Source: a virus
DNA: 64,000 bases
Direction: 5' to 3' (one strand)
IMG/VR virus record: IMGVR_UViG_3300005663_000037
Span: 1-64,000 of that record
The translations under genes were made by a program, and so were the position numbers. Shown one piece after another: positions 49,531 through 57,230 of this stretch (positions within the stretch are counted from its first letter, which is position 1; the number at the start of each line of letters is the position of its first letter). Under the pieces are notes generated by a model. The model had not been told where the DNA came from, searched no databases, and saw only the letters and a list, made by a program, of their open reading frames with translations.

Positions 49531-49557
49531 AATAAGTTTTTACCAACTAAGTTATAT

Positions 49558-49917
49558 ATGGAAACTATAAATGATCATTACTTTATTATGACCCTGGGTA
49601 GTTTAATACTCCTAGTAGTCTTTATTTTTCTTTATAGTATGCGTAAACCTACTAAGAAAGTAGAAATTGAGCTAAAGATAGCTCCAGCAGCAATGCAAGA
49701 GCAGGAACTTATAGACCTGCTTCAACTAGGAGAAAATGGAGAGAAGGAAGAAGCAAAAAAATTCTTAAAACAAAACTTTAACTATGCAACTGCAAAACTA
49801 CAAGAATTATCCAACCCTGTACAAGAAAGACAGTCTGGGAAAGATACGAACATTCACGATACGAATAAACCAGATGGACAGTGGGACGGTATTGTCACAG
49901 ACCACAGGACTATTTGA
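49558..49917 (+). CDS. Membrane protein whose 3' end overlaps the ligase gene
   Basis: A 119-residue protein with one N-terminal hydrophobic segment (about residues 9-27, FIMTLGSLILLVVFIFLYS), then charged helical sequence (AAMQEQELIDLLQLGENGEKEEAK). The last 44 codons overlap the ligase gene in another frame (134 nt), and this part looks less constrained. Ends TAKLQELSNPVQERQSGK... Function unknown. Confidence 0.5.
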   Translation: METINDHYFIMTLGSLILLVVFIFLYSMRKPTKKVEIELKIAPAAMQEQELIDLLQLGENGEKEEAKKFLKQNFNYATAKLQELSNPVQERQSGKDTNIHDTNKPDGQWDGIVTDHRTI

Positions 49918-50962
49918 TGGTAAGAAGATAACTACAGAAAGATGGTTTCTTCATGGTACTAATATAGGTAAAGCCAATGAAAAGACTCCTTATGATGTAG
50001 CCATTACAGAAGCAGAACATAGGATTTCTAAGAAGAAGGATGGAGGGTATAAGAAAATAAATGTTCTTGGGCCGGAAAGAAAAACAGAGAGTCTTCGATT
50101 ATTTCTCCTGGACTCTCTTCCAGACACGGCCACAGATGCTCAAGGAGTATCTAAGCCAATGAAGGCAAAGGTTGTTGATTATAGTAAGGTAGACTTTCCT
50201 ATATATGTACAACCTAAACTCAATGGTGTTAGACTCACAATACGAGAGATAAACGGAGTAGTAAGAGCACTCAGTATTAGCGGCAAGCCATATGATGTAG
50301 CGGCTGCTCATATAGTTAGTGAGCTTACCCCTCATCTTCTTGGAAGTGGTCTAGTACTCGATGGAGAGTTCTATAAACATGGTTGGACACTAGGTAAGAT
50401 AGGTGGTCTTGCTAGAACACAACAATTTTCAATTGAACACCAAGAGTTACAGTTTTGGGTCTTTGATATGGCAATGGAGGGTATCTCTCAAGGAGAGAGA
50501 CTTCAACTATTCAATGCTATTCCATTTGAAGAACTAAAGACGTGCCATAGAGTAGCAACTCATATGATATCCGCTAAAGAAGCTATAAAGAAACTACATG
50601 ACATCTTTGTAAATGATGGCTTTGAAGGGGCCATACTCAGAAACATAGATGCGGAGTATGGCTTTGGAAAAAGAGATTGGAGAATGCAGAAAGTTAAAGC
50701 TTTTATGGATGAGGAGTTTAAGATTACTGGTGGTAAGACTACTCCTGGTGTTTCAATCGAAGATTCCTTCGTGTTCAAGTTTGAGACGAAAGAAGGCAAG
50801 ACCTTCTATGCTAAACCAAAAGGTACTGCTGCTGTGAGAAAGAACTATGCCTCACAGGTAGATAGCTTGGTGGGAAAGATGTCAACTGTTAGATTTTTCG
50901 AATGGACAGAGGATGGTCTTCCTCATCAAGGACGTATGGTAGTAATTAGAGATTATGAGTAA
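49784..50962 (+). CDS. ATP-dependent DNA ligase
   Basis: The 392-residue protein has an N-terminal WGR-like region (residues 10-90: TLYKKDSLGKIRTFTIRI and GKKITTERWFLHGTNIGKAN) and a ligase adenylation domain. K145 in QPKLNGVR is the adenylated lysine, with LVLDGEFY (motif III, E195), NDGFEGAILR (motif IV, E281) and MQKVKAF (motif V, K303/K305). An OB-like C-terminal region follows. It seals nicks in phage replication or repair. The start at 49784 is needed for the WGR-like region, so a 134-nt overlap with the upstream gene is real or the upstream protein is shorter. Confidence 0.8.
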   Translation: MQLQNYKNYPTLYKKDSLGKIRTFTIRINQMDSGTVLSQTTGLFDGKKITTERWFLHGTNIGKANEKTPYDVAITEAEHRISKKKDGGYKKINVLGPERKTESLRLFLLDSLPDTATDAQGVSKPMKAKVVDYSKVDFPIYVQPKLNGVRLTIREINGVVRALSISGKPYDVAAAHIVSELTPHLLGSGLVLDGEFYKHGWTLGKIGGLARTQQFSIEHQELQFWVFDMAMEGISQGERLQLFNAIPFEELKTCHRVATHMISAKEAIKKLHDIFVNDGFEGAILRNIDAEYGFGKRDWRMQKVKAFMDEEFKITGGKTTPGVSIEDSFVFKFETKEGKTFYAKPKGTAAVRKNYASQVDSLVGKMSTVRFFEWTEDGLPHQGRMVVIRDYE

Positions 50963-51158
50963 ACTAGTATTAACAAGAGATGTTTCTATAGGGGAATGTC
51001 CTTGGCTTGATAAGGATATGAAAAAAGGTGATATGGTCTATGAGTACAAAGAGTATACTTATGGTTGTATAACTAACAACGGAGTAGCCTGTTCTAAAGA
51101 AGAAGAGGAGACTCCTTTCTTTGAATTACCAATAGATTCAGTTAAAGTAATAATATGA
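50955..51158 (+). CDS. Small unknown protein
   Basis: A 67-residue protein: MSKLVLTRDVSIGECPWLDK, then DMVYEYKEYTYGCITNNG. The spacing and three Cys suggest a small compact fold. Overlaps both neighbours by 4-8 nt. Function unknown. Confidence 0.45.
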   Translation: MSKLVLTRDVSIGECPWLDKDMKKGDMVYEYKEYTYGCITNNGVACSKEEEETPFFELPIDSVKVII

Positions 51159-51340
51159 GCGATATATTAGTAAAGGATGGTACGACCATTCTAATTAAGG
51201 AAGACAAGCTACTTGTAGAAGTAACTATAGATCTGGAAGGAATTAAGACGGCTACATATGCTCTTAAGTCTAGAGAACATAATAGAGAAGATACAGAACC
51301 TATTCAATCTACGTATGTACAGTTTCATGAAGGAGAATAA
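51155..51340 (+). CDS. Small unknown protein
   Basis: A 61-residue protein with alternating hydrophobic pattern (TILIKEDKLLVEVTIDLEGI). Coupled to the upstream gene by ATGA overlap. Function unknown. Confidence 0.45.
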   Translation: MSDILVKDGTTILIKEDKLLVEVTIDLEGIKTATYALKSREHNREDTEPIQSTYVQFHEGE

Positions 51341-51345
51341 AGACT

Positions 51346-51573
51346 ATGAGTAAGGACAAGCTTCCTTCTAAAATAGTAGTAGCACCAAAAAGTACAGCCC
51401 CTCTTACTATTACTTTTGAAAGTCAAAAAGATGATAAGACATTAGTCACTATTATTAGAAATGACGGAAAAAAGGTACAGAGTCATCTCTGTTCCCCCTT
51501 GGAACGGGATAACTGGTTAATTACTATTCACAATGAGACATTACAAGTAGAAACTAAATATTACTATGAATAG
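51346..51573 (+). CDS. Small unknown protein
   Basis: A 75-residue beta-rich protein (SKIVVAPKSTAPLTITFESQ, KTLVTIIRNDGKKVQSH), ending in an aromatic ETKYYYE. It overlaps the next gene by 8 nt. Function unknown. Confidence 0.45.
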   Translation: MSKDKLPSKIVVAPKSTAPLTITFESQKDDKTLVTIIRNDGKKVQSHLCSPLERDNWLITIHNETLQVETKYYYE

Positions 51574-51889
51574 TATAGGAAAACCAAGGAAGGATGTATT
51601 TTGGAAGGATGTACCCGAGAAGGAGAAGTACCAATTCCTTCCTAATACATATGCAGATCAATTTAGTCATATATTTGGAACGAGTCCGAAAAAGTATGAA
51701 GATAGATCAATATCAATGATTGAGTTGCAGTATAGACTCGACCTACTTAAATTTGATGCCGAGTTCTTAGAAGTAAAGTTTCCAAATTACATTAAAGACG
51801 AAACTTCTATGAAGGCACTTATTCTTAGAGAGTACGGAGAGGATGCAGGGAAGTTAGTTGAAATACTAGCTAATATTAAAGGAAATTGA
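51566..51889 (+). CDS. Unknown helical protein
   Basis: A 107-residue protein with charged, Pro/Lys-rich N-terminal half and a helical C-terminal half (LRKLDAE-like, ALILREYGEDAGKLVEILAN). No motif. It lies in the ligase-polymerase cassette. Function unknown. Confidence 0.45.
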   Translation: MNSIGKPRKDVFWKDVPEKEKYQFLPNTYADQFSHIFGTSPKKYEDRSISMIELQYRLDLLKFDAEFLEVKFPNYIKDETSMKALILREYGEDAGKLVEILANIKGN

Positions 51890-51890
51890 T

Positions 51891-52347
51891 ATGAGTAAAT
51901 ACACATTTCAGAACATACTAAGGAAGCAAGAGGACGGGAGTATAACAGGGCCAATGAGCCCTGTTTCCTTTGTTAAAGCCGTAGCTCCTCAGATAGACAT
52001 GATTCCTCATGGTATAGCTAGATGGAACAGAGACAGAAACTCTAGTCACACATTTGACCATCTGATAGTAAAGCAAGCGTTTACGAACTGTAAAAGGAAT
52101 AGAGGGTATTCCTGCTGCATTTTGGTTCGATAATGATAAAGACGTCACGATAACTCCTATTTATAAAAGTCAAACAACAGAAGAAATGCAGGGGGTACAT
52201 AGGCTAGATGTGGAACTTCGTAAGAATGATCCAGAACATCCTATAGCTGTACTAACAGAGAAGGAATTCATTAGTTTATTTAAAGCAGCAGAAGCAAGTG
52301 GAAAATTAGAACTAAATCAAGATGAAGGCAAGCTGGAAACTCTATAA
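51891..52347 (+). pseudogene. Unknown protein with apparent +1 frameshift
   Basis: The first frame (MSKYTFQNILRKQEDGSI, ending HTFDHLIVKQAFTN... at 52133) loses sense near 52070. Dropping one A in GTAAAGC (52070-52072) joins HLIV to SKRLRTVKGIEGIPAAFWFD, and the frame then stays open to 52347, ending GKLETL. Joined length about 151 residues. Later parts (TEKEFISLFKAAEASGKLEL) look coding. It is an assembly error, a broken gene or a programmed shift. Overlaps the zinc protein gene by 26 nt. Confidence 0.55.
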
Positions 52348-52516
52348 GTGTAAGAAATGCGGCCACGAGAAACGCATACAGACCGACCATTATGGAGAAT
52401 GTTATGGGTATATGGACAGTAACATGTGTCATATATGTGGGTCAGAAGAACAGCAGAATTGTACCTGGCTTTGTCAGGAGAAACCACCAGAAGGTGAAAA
52501 GATTCCTGCTTCCTAG
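52322..52516 (+). CDS. Small zinc-ribbon protein
   Basis: A 64-residue protein with KCKKCGHEKR and NMCHICGSEE, two Cys-x2-Cys pairs separated by about 25 residues, plus a further ECYG and LCQ. Probably one zinc site with a nucleic-acid binding role. Starts inside the previous (frameshifted) gene. Confidence 0.6.
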   Translation: MKASWKLYKCKKCGHEKRIQTDHYGECYGYMDSNMCHICGSEEQQNCTWLCQEKPPEGEKIPAS

Positions 52517-52570
52517 AAGATAGTAACAATAGATAAGATAATTAACTAAAGTAATTTAAATCATAAGATA

Positions 52571-53347
52571 ATGAAAAACCCATTTACAGCAGTAAAACAA
52601 TTAATTGTACCTCCAACTGTAGAAGAGATTCACGAAGACTTTCGTACAGAAGTAGAAAGACTAATAGAGGATGCTAATATCCTTCACTCAGAGGAAACTA
52701 CTAAGGGGGAACTATTGACTAAGGCAGATGCACTTAATACATATGGCTTCTTCAATACTCCAGAAGCTAAGGAAGCAAGTAAGGAGGTAAAACGACTCTC
52801 TGTTCTACAAGAGGAAAATAGGAACAAAGAGCTTCTTAGAGAGGCAATCTACCACTTTAGTTCTAACTATCCTAACTATAAGTTCATTACTGAGTCTTCA
52901 GTAAAAGAACTTTGTAAAAAGTATGGTCTTATCTATGGTACTGTGAATTACTTTATTGGAGATGTACCAGATGTTAACTTGAAACACCTACAGGAGTTCA
53001 TAGTAGCGGAAGGGGATGAATGTCATATGTCCTATTCTAAGTATAATGACGGAACCCCATTTAATCTTAAGTATCTTACAAAGAAAGAAGTAGAAAGAGA
53101 AAAAGATATGCGGAGAGTATTTTCAGATATAAAATTTATCCAATGTCCTCTAGAAATAGTTGCTCCTTCCTCAGACTTCAACCTTAAAGGAATGGATATT
53201 ACTGACTTCGAGATACGTCCTACTCCTATAGAAGATCCTATTGTTCTTCATCCTGTATATTGGAAAGGTACAAAGCATTACCTTATAGGAACTGCATGGG
53301 GGCCAGAAGCTAGTGATCCATTAGCAATCAATGAAAAGATGAATTAA
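52571..53347 (+). CDS. Unknown protein
   Basis: A 258-residue protein, helical first half (residues 15-100: EEIHEDFRTEVERLIEDANI, EASKEVKRLSVLQEENRNK). The second half is alpha/beta, including HMSYSKYNDGTPFNLKYLTK and KGTKHYLIGTAWGPEASDP. The leader AAATCATAAGATAATG precedes it. Its TAA shares a base with the next ATG. No family recognised with confidence. Confidence 0.5.
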   Translation: MKNPFTAVKQLIVPPTVEEIHEDFRTEVERLIEDANILHSEETTKGELLTKADALNTYGFFNTPEAKEASKEVKRLSVLQEENRNKELLREAIYHFSSNYPNYKFITESSVKELCKKYGLIYGTVNYFIGDVPDVNLKHLQEFIVAEGDECHMSYSKYNDGTPFNLKYLTKKEVEREKDMRRVFSDIKFIQCPLEIVAPSSDFNLKGMDITDFEIRPTPIEDPIVLHPVYWKGTKHYLIGTAWGPEASDPLAINEKMN

Positions 53348-53517
53348 TGACTTATGATGAATAGAAATTCTTAACCCTAGAAGAGGAACGAAGTTTTAAT
53401 GAGGAAGAAGAACTAGACCGTGAGGAAGTTCTTCTTCTACTTAACGAAGATAAAAGAGAACAACAGTATGGAAATGGAAGAAATAACGATGACAGAAATA
53501 CAAGTAACGAAGAGTGA
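53347..53517 (+). pseudogene. Short acidic gene with in-frame amber codon
   Basis: An ATG overlapping the previous stop reads MTYDE, then TAG at 53362-53364, and continues in frame as KFLTLEEERSFNEEEELDRE to a TGA at 53515. The first five codons and the long acidic rest look like one gene interrupted by amber. TAG is a true stop elsewhere in this phage, so this is a broken gene, an error or site-specific readthrough. It overlaps the next gene by 50 nt. Confidence 0.4.
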
Positions 53518-54865
53518 GTCAGAGGAAAATTTAAACAAAGAGACTCTAGAGGTACCAGAACCTAAGTACTTAAAGATACAAAATAGCTCAGTACTTCCAC
53601 TAGCCTTACTCTTTATGCTTGGTGCATCTACTAAGAAAGAAGATGCATCAAAGTTTGGAGAGTTTGGTACAGGATTAAAATATTCAATAGCTTACTTTGC
53701 CAGAACCGGAATCAAACTAAGAATGTTTCTTGGTAAAAAAGAGATTACCTATGCTGTTCATCCAAAGACAGTTAGGAAGCGTGTATTTAATCTTATCTAT
53801 ATTAACAATAGGAGTACAGGATATACTACTGAATATGGATCAGGATGGAAAGCATGGGAAGTAGTAAGAGAGATTTGGTGTAATGCTATTGATGAAACTA
53901 ACATTACCAAAGAAGTTGTAACAAAAGATCAAATAGAAGGTACTGCTAGACATACTACATTTTTTCTAGAATTACAAAAACCTCTCCAGGACGTAGTAGA
54001 TAATTGGGAAGATCATTTTCTAGAAACGGCTACTCCCCTTTATACTAGCTTCTCGCTAGACATTTATCAAAGTACCGGATCTCTTAGATTGTATAAAAAC
54101 AAAGTGCTAATTCATAGTGCTGGAAAAGATGCACCTAGATCCTTATTCTATTATGACATAAAGGATGCTCCTCTCAATGAGTTAAGAGAATACAGAGGGT
54201 GGACAGAGTACGATATAGTTAAAGCGGTTACTCAGTCTAGTGAGAAAATAGCAGGAATGTTAGTACAAGCATTCCATAGTTACTATGAAGGTACGGAAAG
54301 TAATTCAGAACAGCAAAGTAAATATGACTTTCATGAGCGTAGTTTAGATTATGCGTTCTATTCTTCCTACATCTCAAAGGAAAAGATATACGAAAACTTT
54401 AAAGGTAAGCTATATGTGTCTAGAGACTCTAGTAGGGGAATAAAACATGGAGCTAAGGTATCTAAGGGACTTCTCAAATTATTAGGAAAATGTGGACTGA
54501 AGACTAGTGATCTCTTGAGCTATGGAGGTTATGGTGGAGGAGGATACGCTTCACGTATCGAGTATGAAGTTCTTCCTAATCCTAGACTAGAAGAGAAGAT
54601 AAACCAGATCTTAAAGAAATACAGTTTATCTCTTAATTTTAATGTAATGATTCCTATTGATGGAAAAGATGTAGACGTGGCTTTGGCCTCTGAATCTACT
54701 GTCTCCTTTAACACAAGACTAGAAACAGTAGATACTAGAGAGTTAGCCTCCATAGTCTTGACAGGACTTGTATTAGCCAGAGAAAAAAGCTATATTGTTC
54801 TTAAAAGACTAATAAAAACAACTTTATCAAACAATAAGAAACTAAAGGCAGTCTTAGAATTATGA
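53468..54865 (+). CDS. GHKL-ATPase-like protein with rearranged motif order
   Basis: Start at 53468 (MEMEEITMTEIQVTKSESEE) is chosen over an upstream GTG. In this 465-residue protein LGASTK (51-56) and SKFGEFGTGLKYSIAYFA (61-78) resemble the lid and G2 box of GHKL ATPases. WEVVREIWCNAIDE (130-143) resembles the N-box (E-x3-N-A-x-D). In ordinary GHKL proteins the N-box comes first; here it comes second, suggesting circular rearrangement. The rest (about 230-465) has no recognised domain. It could be an ATPase partner of the topoisomerase VI-A-like protein at 24781-25818, or another DNA-motor protein. The DxGxG box appears lost or altered. Confidence 0.5.
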   Translation: MEMEEITMTEIQVTKSESEENLNKETLEVPEPKYLKIQNSSVLPLALLFMLGASTKKEDASKFGEFGTGLKYSIAYFARTGIKLRMFLGKKEITYAVHPKTVRKRVFNLIYINNRSTGYTTEYGSGWKAWEVVREIWCNAIDETNITKEVVTKDQIEGTARHTTFFLELQKPLQDVVDNWEDHFLETATPLYTSFSLDIYQSTGSLRLYKNKVLIHSAGKDAPRSLFYYDIKDAPLNELREYRGWTEYDIVKAVTQSSEKIAGMLVQAFHSYYEGTESNSEQQSKYDFHERSLDYAFYSSYISKEKIYENFKGKLYVSRDSSRGIKHGAKVSKGLLKLLGKCGLKTSDLLSYGGYGGGGYASRIEYEVLPNPRLEEKINQILKKYSLSLNFNVMIPIDGKDVDVALASESTVSFNTRLETVDTRELASIVLTGLVLAREKSYIVLKRLIKTTLSNNKKLKAVLEL

Positions 54866-55299
54866 AAAAATTAATATTTCTAATGCTATTGATACTAGGA
54901 GCAGTATTTATAGCACATAGTCAACTAAAGACGGTTGACATTACCCGTACGGCAATCGGGTATCAGATTGATATTTTAGACTGGGACAGCTATGAAATAA
55001 GTAGCTATACTTACACTGGTAATTCTACTAGTGGTATTCTATATAACAACTATTCCTACTCACCTGTTCAAATCACAGTAGAGTCAGAATGTTACAACAA
55101 TACAGATAAACTTTTAGACTTAACATATGACACCGAGCGAATTAAAAACACAATGGCAGATTGGAGTAGTAGCAAAATTCAAAACACCTCAGGTAAATGG
55201 ACATGGGACAGTAGTAGCGGGAACAGGAACAGGCAAGACCCGTATAGCTATTATCTTGATCCAAGGCTTAAACCAAAAGTCTCCTGGAAAATCGACTGA
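54862..55299 (+). CDS. Secreted protein candidate overlapping helicase gene
   Basis: A 145-residue protein with a signal peptide: MKKLIFLMLLILGAVFIAHSQ, cut probably after HS or SQ. The mature part is beta-rich with many Tyr, Ser, Thr (DWDSYEISSYTYTGNSTSGI). The final 57 codons overlap the start of the SF2 helicase gene in another frame. It may be a surface or periplasmic protein. Function unknown. Confidence 0.5.
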   Translation: MKKLIFLMLLILGAVFIAHSQLKTVDITRTAIGYQIDILDWDSYEISSYTYTGNSTSGILYNNYSYSPVQITVESECYNNTDKLLDLTYDTERIKNTMADWSSSKIQNTSGKWTWDSSSGNRNRQDPYSYYLDPRLKPKVSWKID

Positions 55300-56671
55300 T
55301 GTAGTAGTTCCGAGTAGAAATTTGAAGAGGGATTGGGAGAAGACGGGAGGTCACATAGAGCAATGGGGATTAAAGGATGTTCATGTATTTGTAATAAACA
55401 CATACAAGAACTTACGAAGATCCCCAACGCTTCTAGTTTTAGACGAAATACATAACTACTCAGCTCCTACATATAAGTTATTATTTACTAACTCAAGCTA
55501 TAGCTTCTTATTAGGTCTTACTGCAACAATAGAAAGACTTGACCATGAACATTACTTCCTATTAGATAAAGCTCCTGTTTTTGAGAAACTATCTTTAGAA
55601 AAAGCTAGGAAGATGCAATTCGTGTCAAATTACGTTGCCATTAACTATGGAATAGAGCTTAGTGTTGAAGATCAGGATAAATCATCGGAGTGGGATGCTA
55701 TGGTAAGTAGTACGTTTTCTAAGTTTTCTCACAATTGGGCACTTGCTAGAGCCTGCGCAGGAGGTTACCTCGTACCTGCTGTTGTATTCTTTCACAAATT
55801 TGAAGATATAAACAATCTTACGGAGGTATCAGACGGAGCTAAAATAGCTATAACAAAGACTAGTAGAGATTGGAGATTATGGTATGCAACTCAGATGGGA
55901 TGGGATGGGTTTACAAAGGAGGCCTACTTTAGTCCTCATACTTTACAACGAGAAGCTAATATTTTTACTCAGGCTACTAAGGCTAGAGAAAATTTCCTTC
56001 ACAATCATCCATTAAAGCTAGAAACCATTCAAGAGATTAGGAACTTATTTCCTGGAAAGAAGATGGTTGTGTTCTCACAACGGACAGACTTTGCTGATGA
56101 AGTAGCTTTAAAAATTCCAAACTCTTTCTCCTACCATAGTAAGACGTGTGGAGAGATAAGAGTACCAAGGAGTTTACCTCATAGTGATATTGTAGTAGGT
56201 CGGGGAATCCGAGTAGAGATTGCTGGAAAGAAGACACCTGTAATTAGGTATCGAGATCTAAATGATGGTACAGTAGAACAGTGGCCTTGGTTTAAGCAAG
56301 AATACCCTGGATGTAAGAGAATAGGTGCTGCAAGTTATAAGGAAGAGATGATGGATAAGTTTAGGGCCAATGAGATTACTACCTTATCAACTGTTGTAAC
56401 TCTAGACGAAGGCTTTGATGTGGAAGGAATAGAGATTGCAATTATAGCAAGTGGAACTGGCGTAGGAAGACAAAACATTCAGAGAATGGGACGTGCTGTT
56501 AGATTTGTAGATGGAAAAACTGCTTTTATATTTAATCTCTACTTTAAAGACACCCAAGATGAGAAATGGTTAAACCGTAGACAGTTTGGAAATACTAATC
56601 CTGTATGGATGAGCTCTTTAAACTATGACAAACTTTTAGATCTAATTACCGATGAAAGAAAAAATATCTAA
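55127..56671 (+). CDS. SF2 superfamily helicase
   Basis: The 514-residue protein has Walker A in VVAGTGTGKTRIA (residues 29-41), motif II VLDEIH (D106, E107, H109), motif III-like GLTATIER (130-137) and motif VI RQNIQRMGRAVRF (about 451-463). These mark an SF2 DEAD/DEAH-like helicase. Within a replication module it probably unwinds DNA or remodels proteins for recombination or replication start. The start lies inside the upstream gene (172-nt overlap), since the Walker motif needs it. Confidence 0.8.
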   Translation: MTPSELKTQWQIGVVAKFKTPQVNGHGTVVAGTGTGKTRIAIILIQGLNQKSPGKSTDVVVPSRNLKRDWEKTGGHIEQWGLKDVHVFVINTYKNLRRSPTLLVLDEIHNYSAPTYKLLFTNSSYSFLLGLTATIERLDHEHYFLLDKAPVFEKLSLEKARKMQFVSNYVAINYGIELSVEDQDKSSEWDAMVSSTFSKFSHNWALARACAGGYLVPAVVFFHKFEDINNLTEVSDGAKIAITKTSRDWRLWYATQMGWDGFTKEAYFSPHTLQREANIFTQATKARENFLHNHPLKLETIQEIRNLFPGKKMVVFSQRTDFADEVALKIPNSFSYHSKTCGEIRVPRSLPHSDIVVGRGIRVEIAGKKTPVIRYRDLNDGTVEQWPWFKQEYPGCKRIGAASYKEEMMDKFRANEITTLSTVVTLDEGFDVEGIEIAIIASGTGVGRQNIQRMGRAVRFVDGKTAFIFNLYFKDTQDEKWLNRRQFGNTNPVWMSSLNYDKLLDLITDERKNI

Positions 56672-57230
56672 TATTCATATACCTAGCTTTGTAGATCTTC
56701 TTGCTGAGTATCAAATAAATGAACACCAGTTCATGATATGCTGGTTTGTTCATACTAAGGATATGAAAACCTATTATAAGTATACTCAGGAAGTATCTCA
56801 TGTACGGCGAGCAGATCTAGAAGAACTTGTGGAGAAAGGAGTTCTAATAACTCCGTCCTCCAACCTAAATACCTATGAGTTAGACTCAATGTCCTTAACG
56901 GGTTCGTTTGCTGAAGGTTTATTTGTTCTAGATGCTAGAGAGGCCGCAATGGAGTTATGGAATAAGTATCCTGTAAGATTTACAAAAGATGATGGTACTA
57001 ACTATCCGGCAAAGACCGTAACTGATAGGGATAAGCTTCTAGAATATTATATTAGACAGGGAATAGGATACAACCTTAATGTACATAAGAACGTTCTAAA
57101 ACTAACAGATGTTTATCTTGAGCTAGTGGGAAGAGGAGAGATGACAGGATTAGGAATAGAAAAGTATATAAGAGGGCATTATTGGGAACAGGTTGAGGTT
57201 TTAGCAAAAGAATTAGGGTATGGAATCTAA
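56652..57230 (+). CDS. Unknown protein between helicase genes (loader candidate)
   Basis: A 192-residue protein, mostly helical, with ADLEELVEKGVLITPSS, resembling a winged-helix end, and VDLLAEYQINEHQFMICWFV in the first part. It overlaps both SF2 and DnaB-like helicase genes. In many phages a small helical loader lies beside the DnaB-like helicase, so that role is possible, but no diagnostic motif is seen. Confidence 0.5.
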   Translation: MKEKISNIHIPSFVDLLAEYQINEHQFMICWFVHTKDMKTYYKYTQEVSHVRRADLEELVEKGVLITPSSNLNTYELDSMSLTGSFAEGLFVLDAREAAMELWNKYPVRFTKDDGTNYPAKTVTDRDKLLEYYIRQGIGYNLNVHKNVLKLTDVYLELVGRGEMTGLGIEKYIRGHYWEQVEVLAKELGYGI

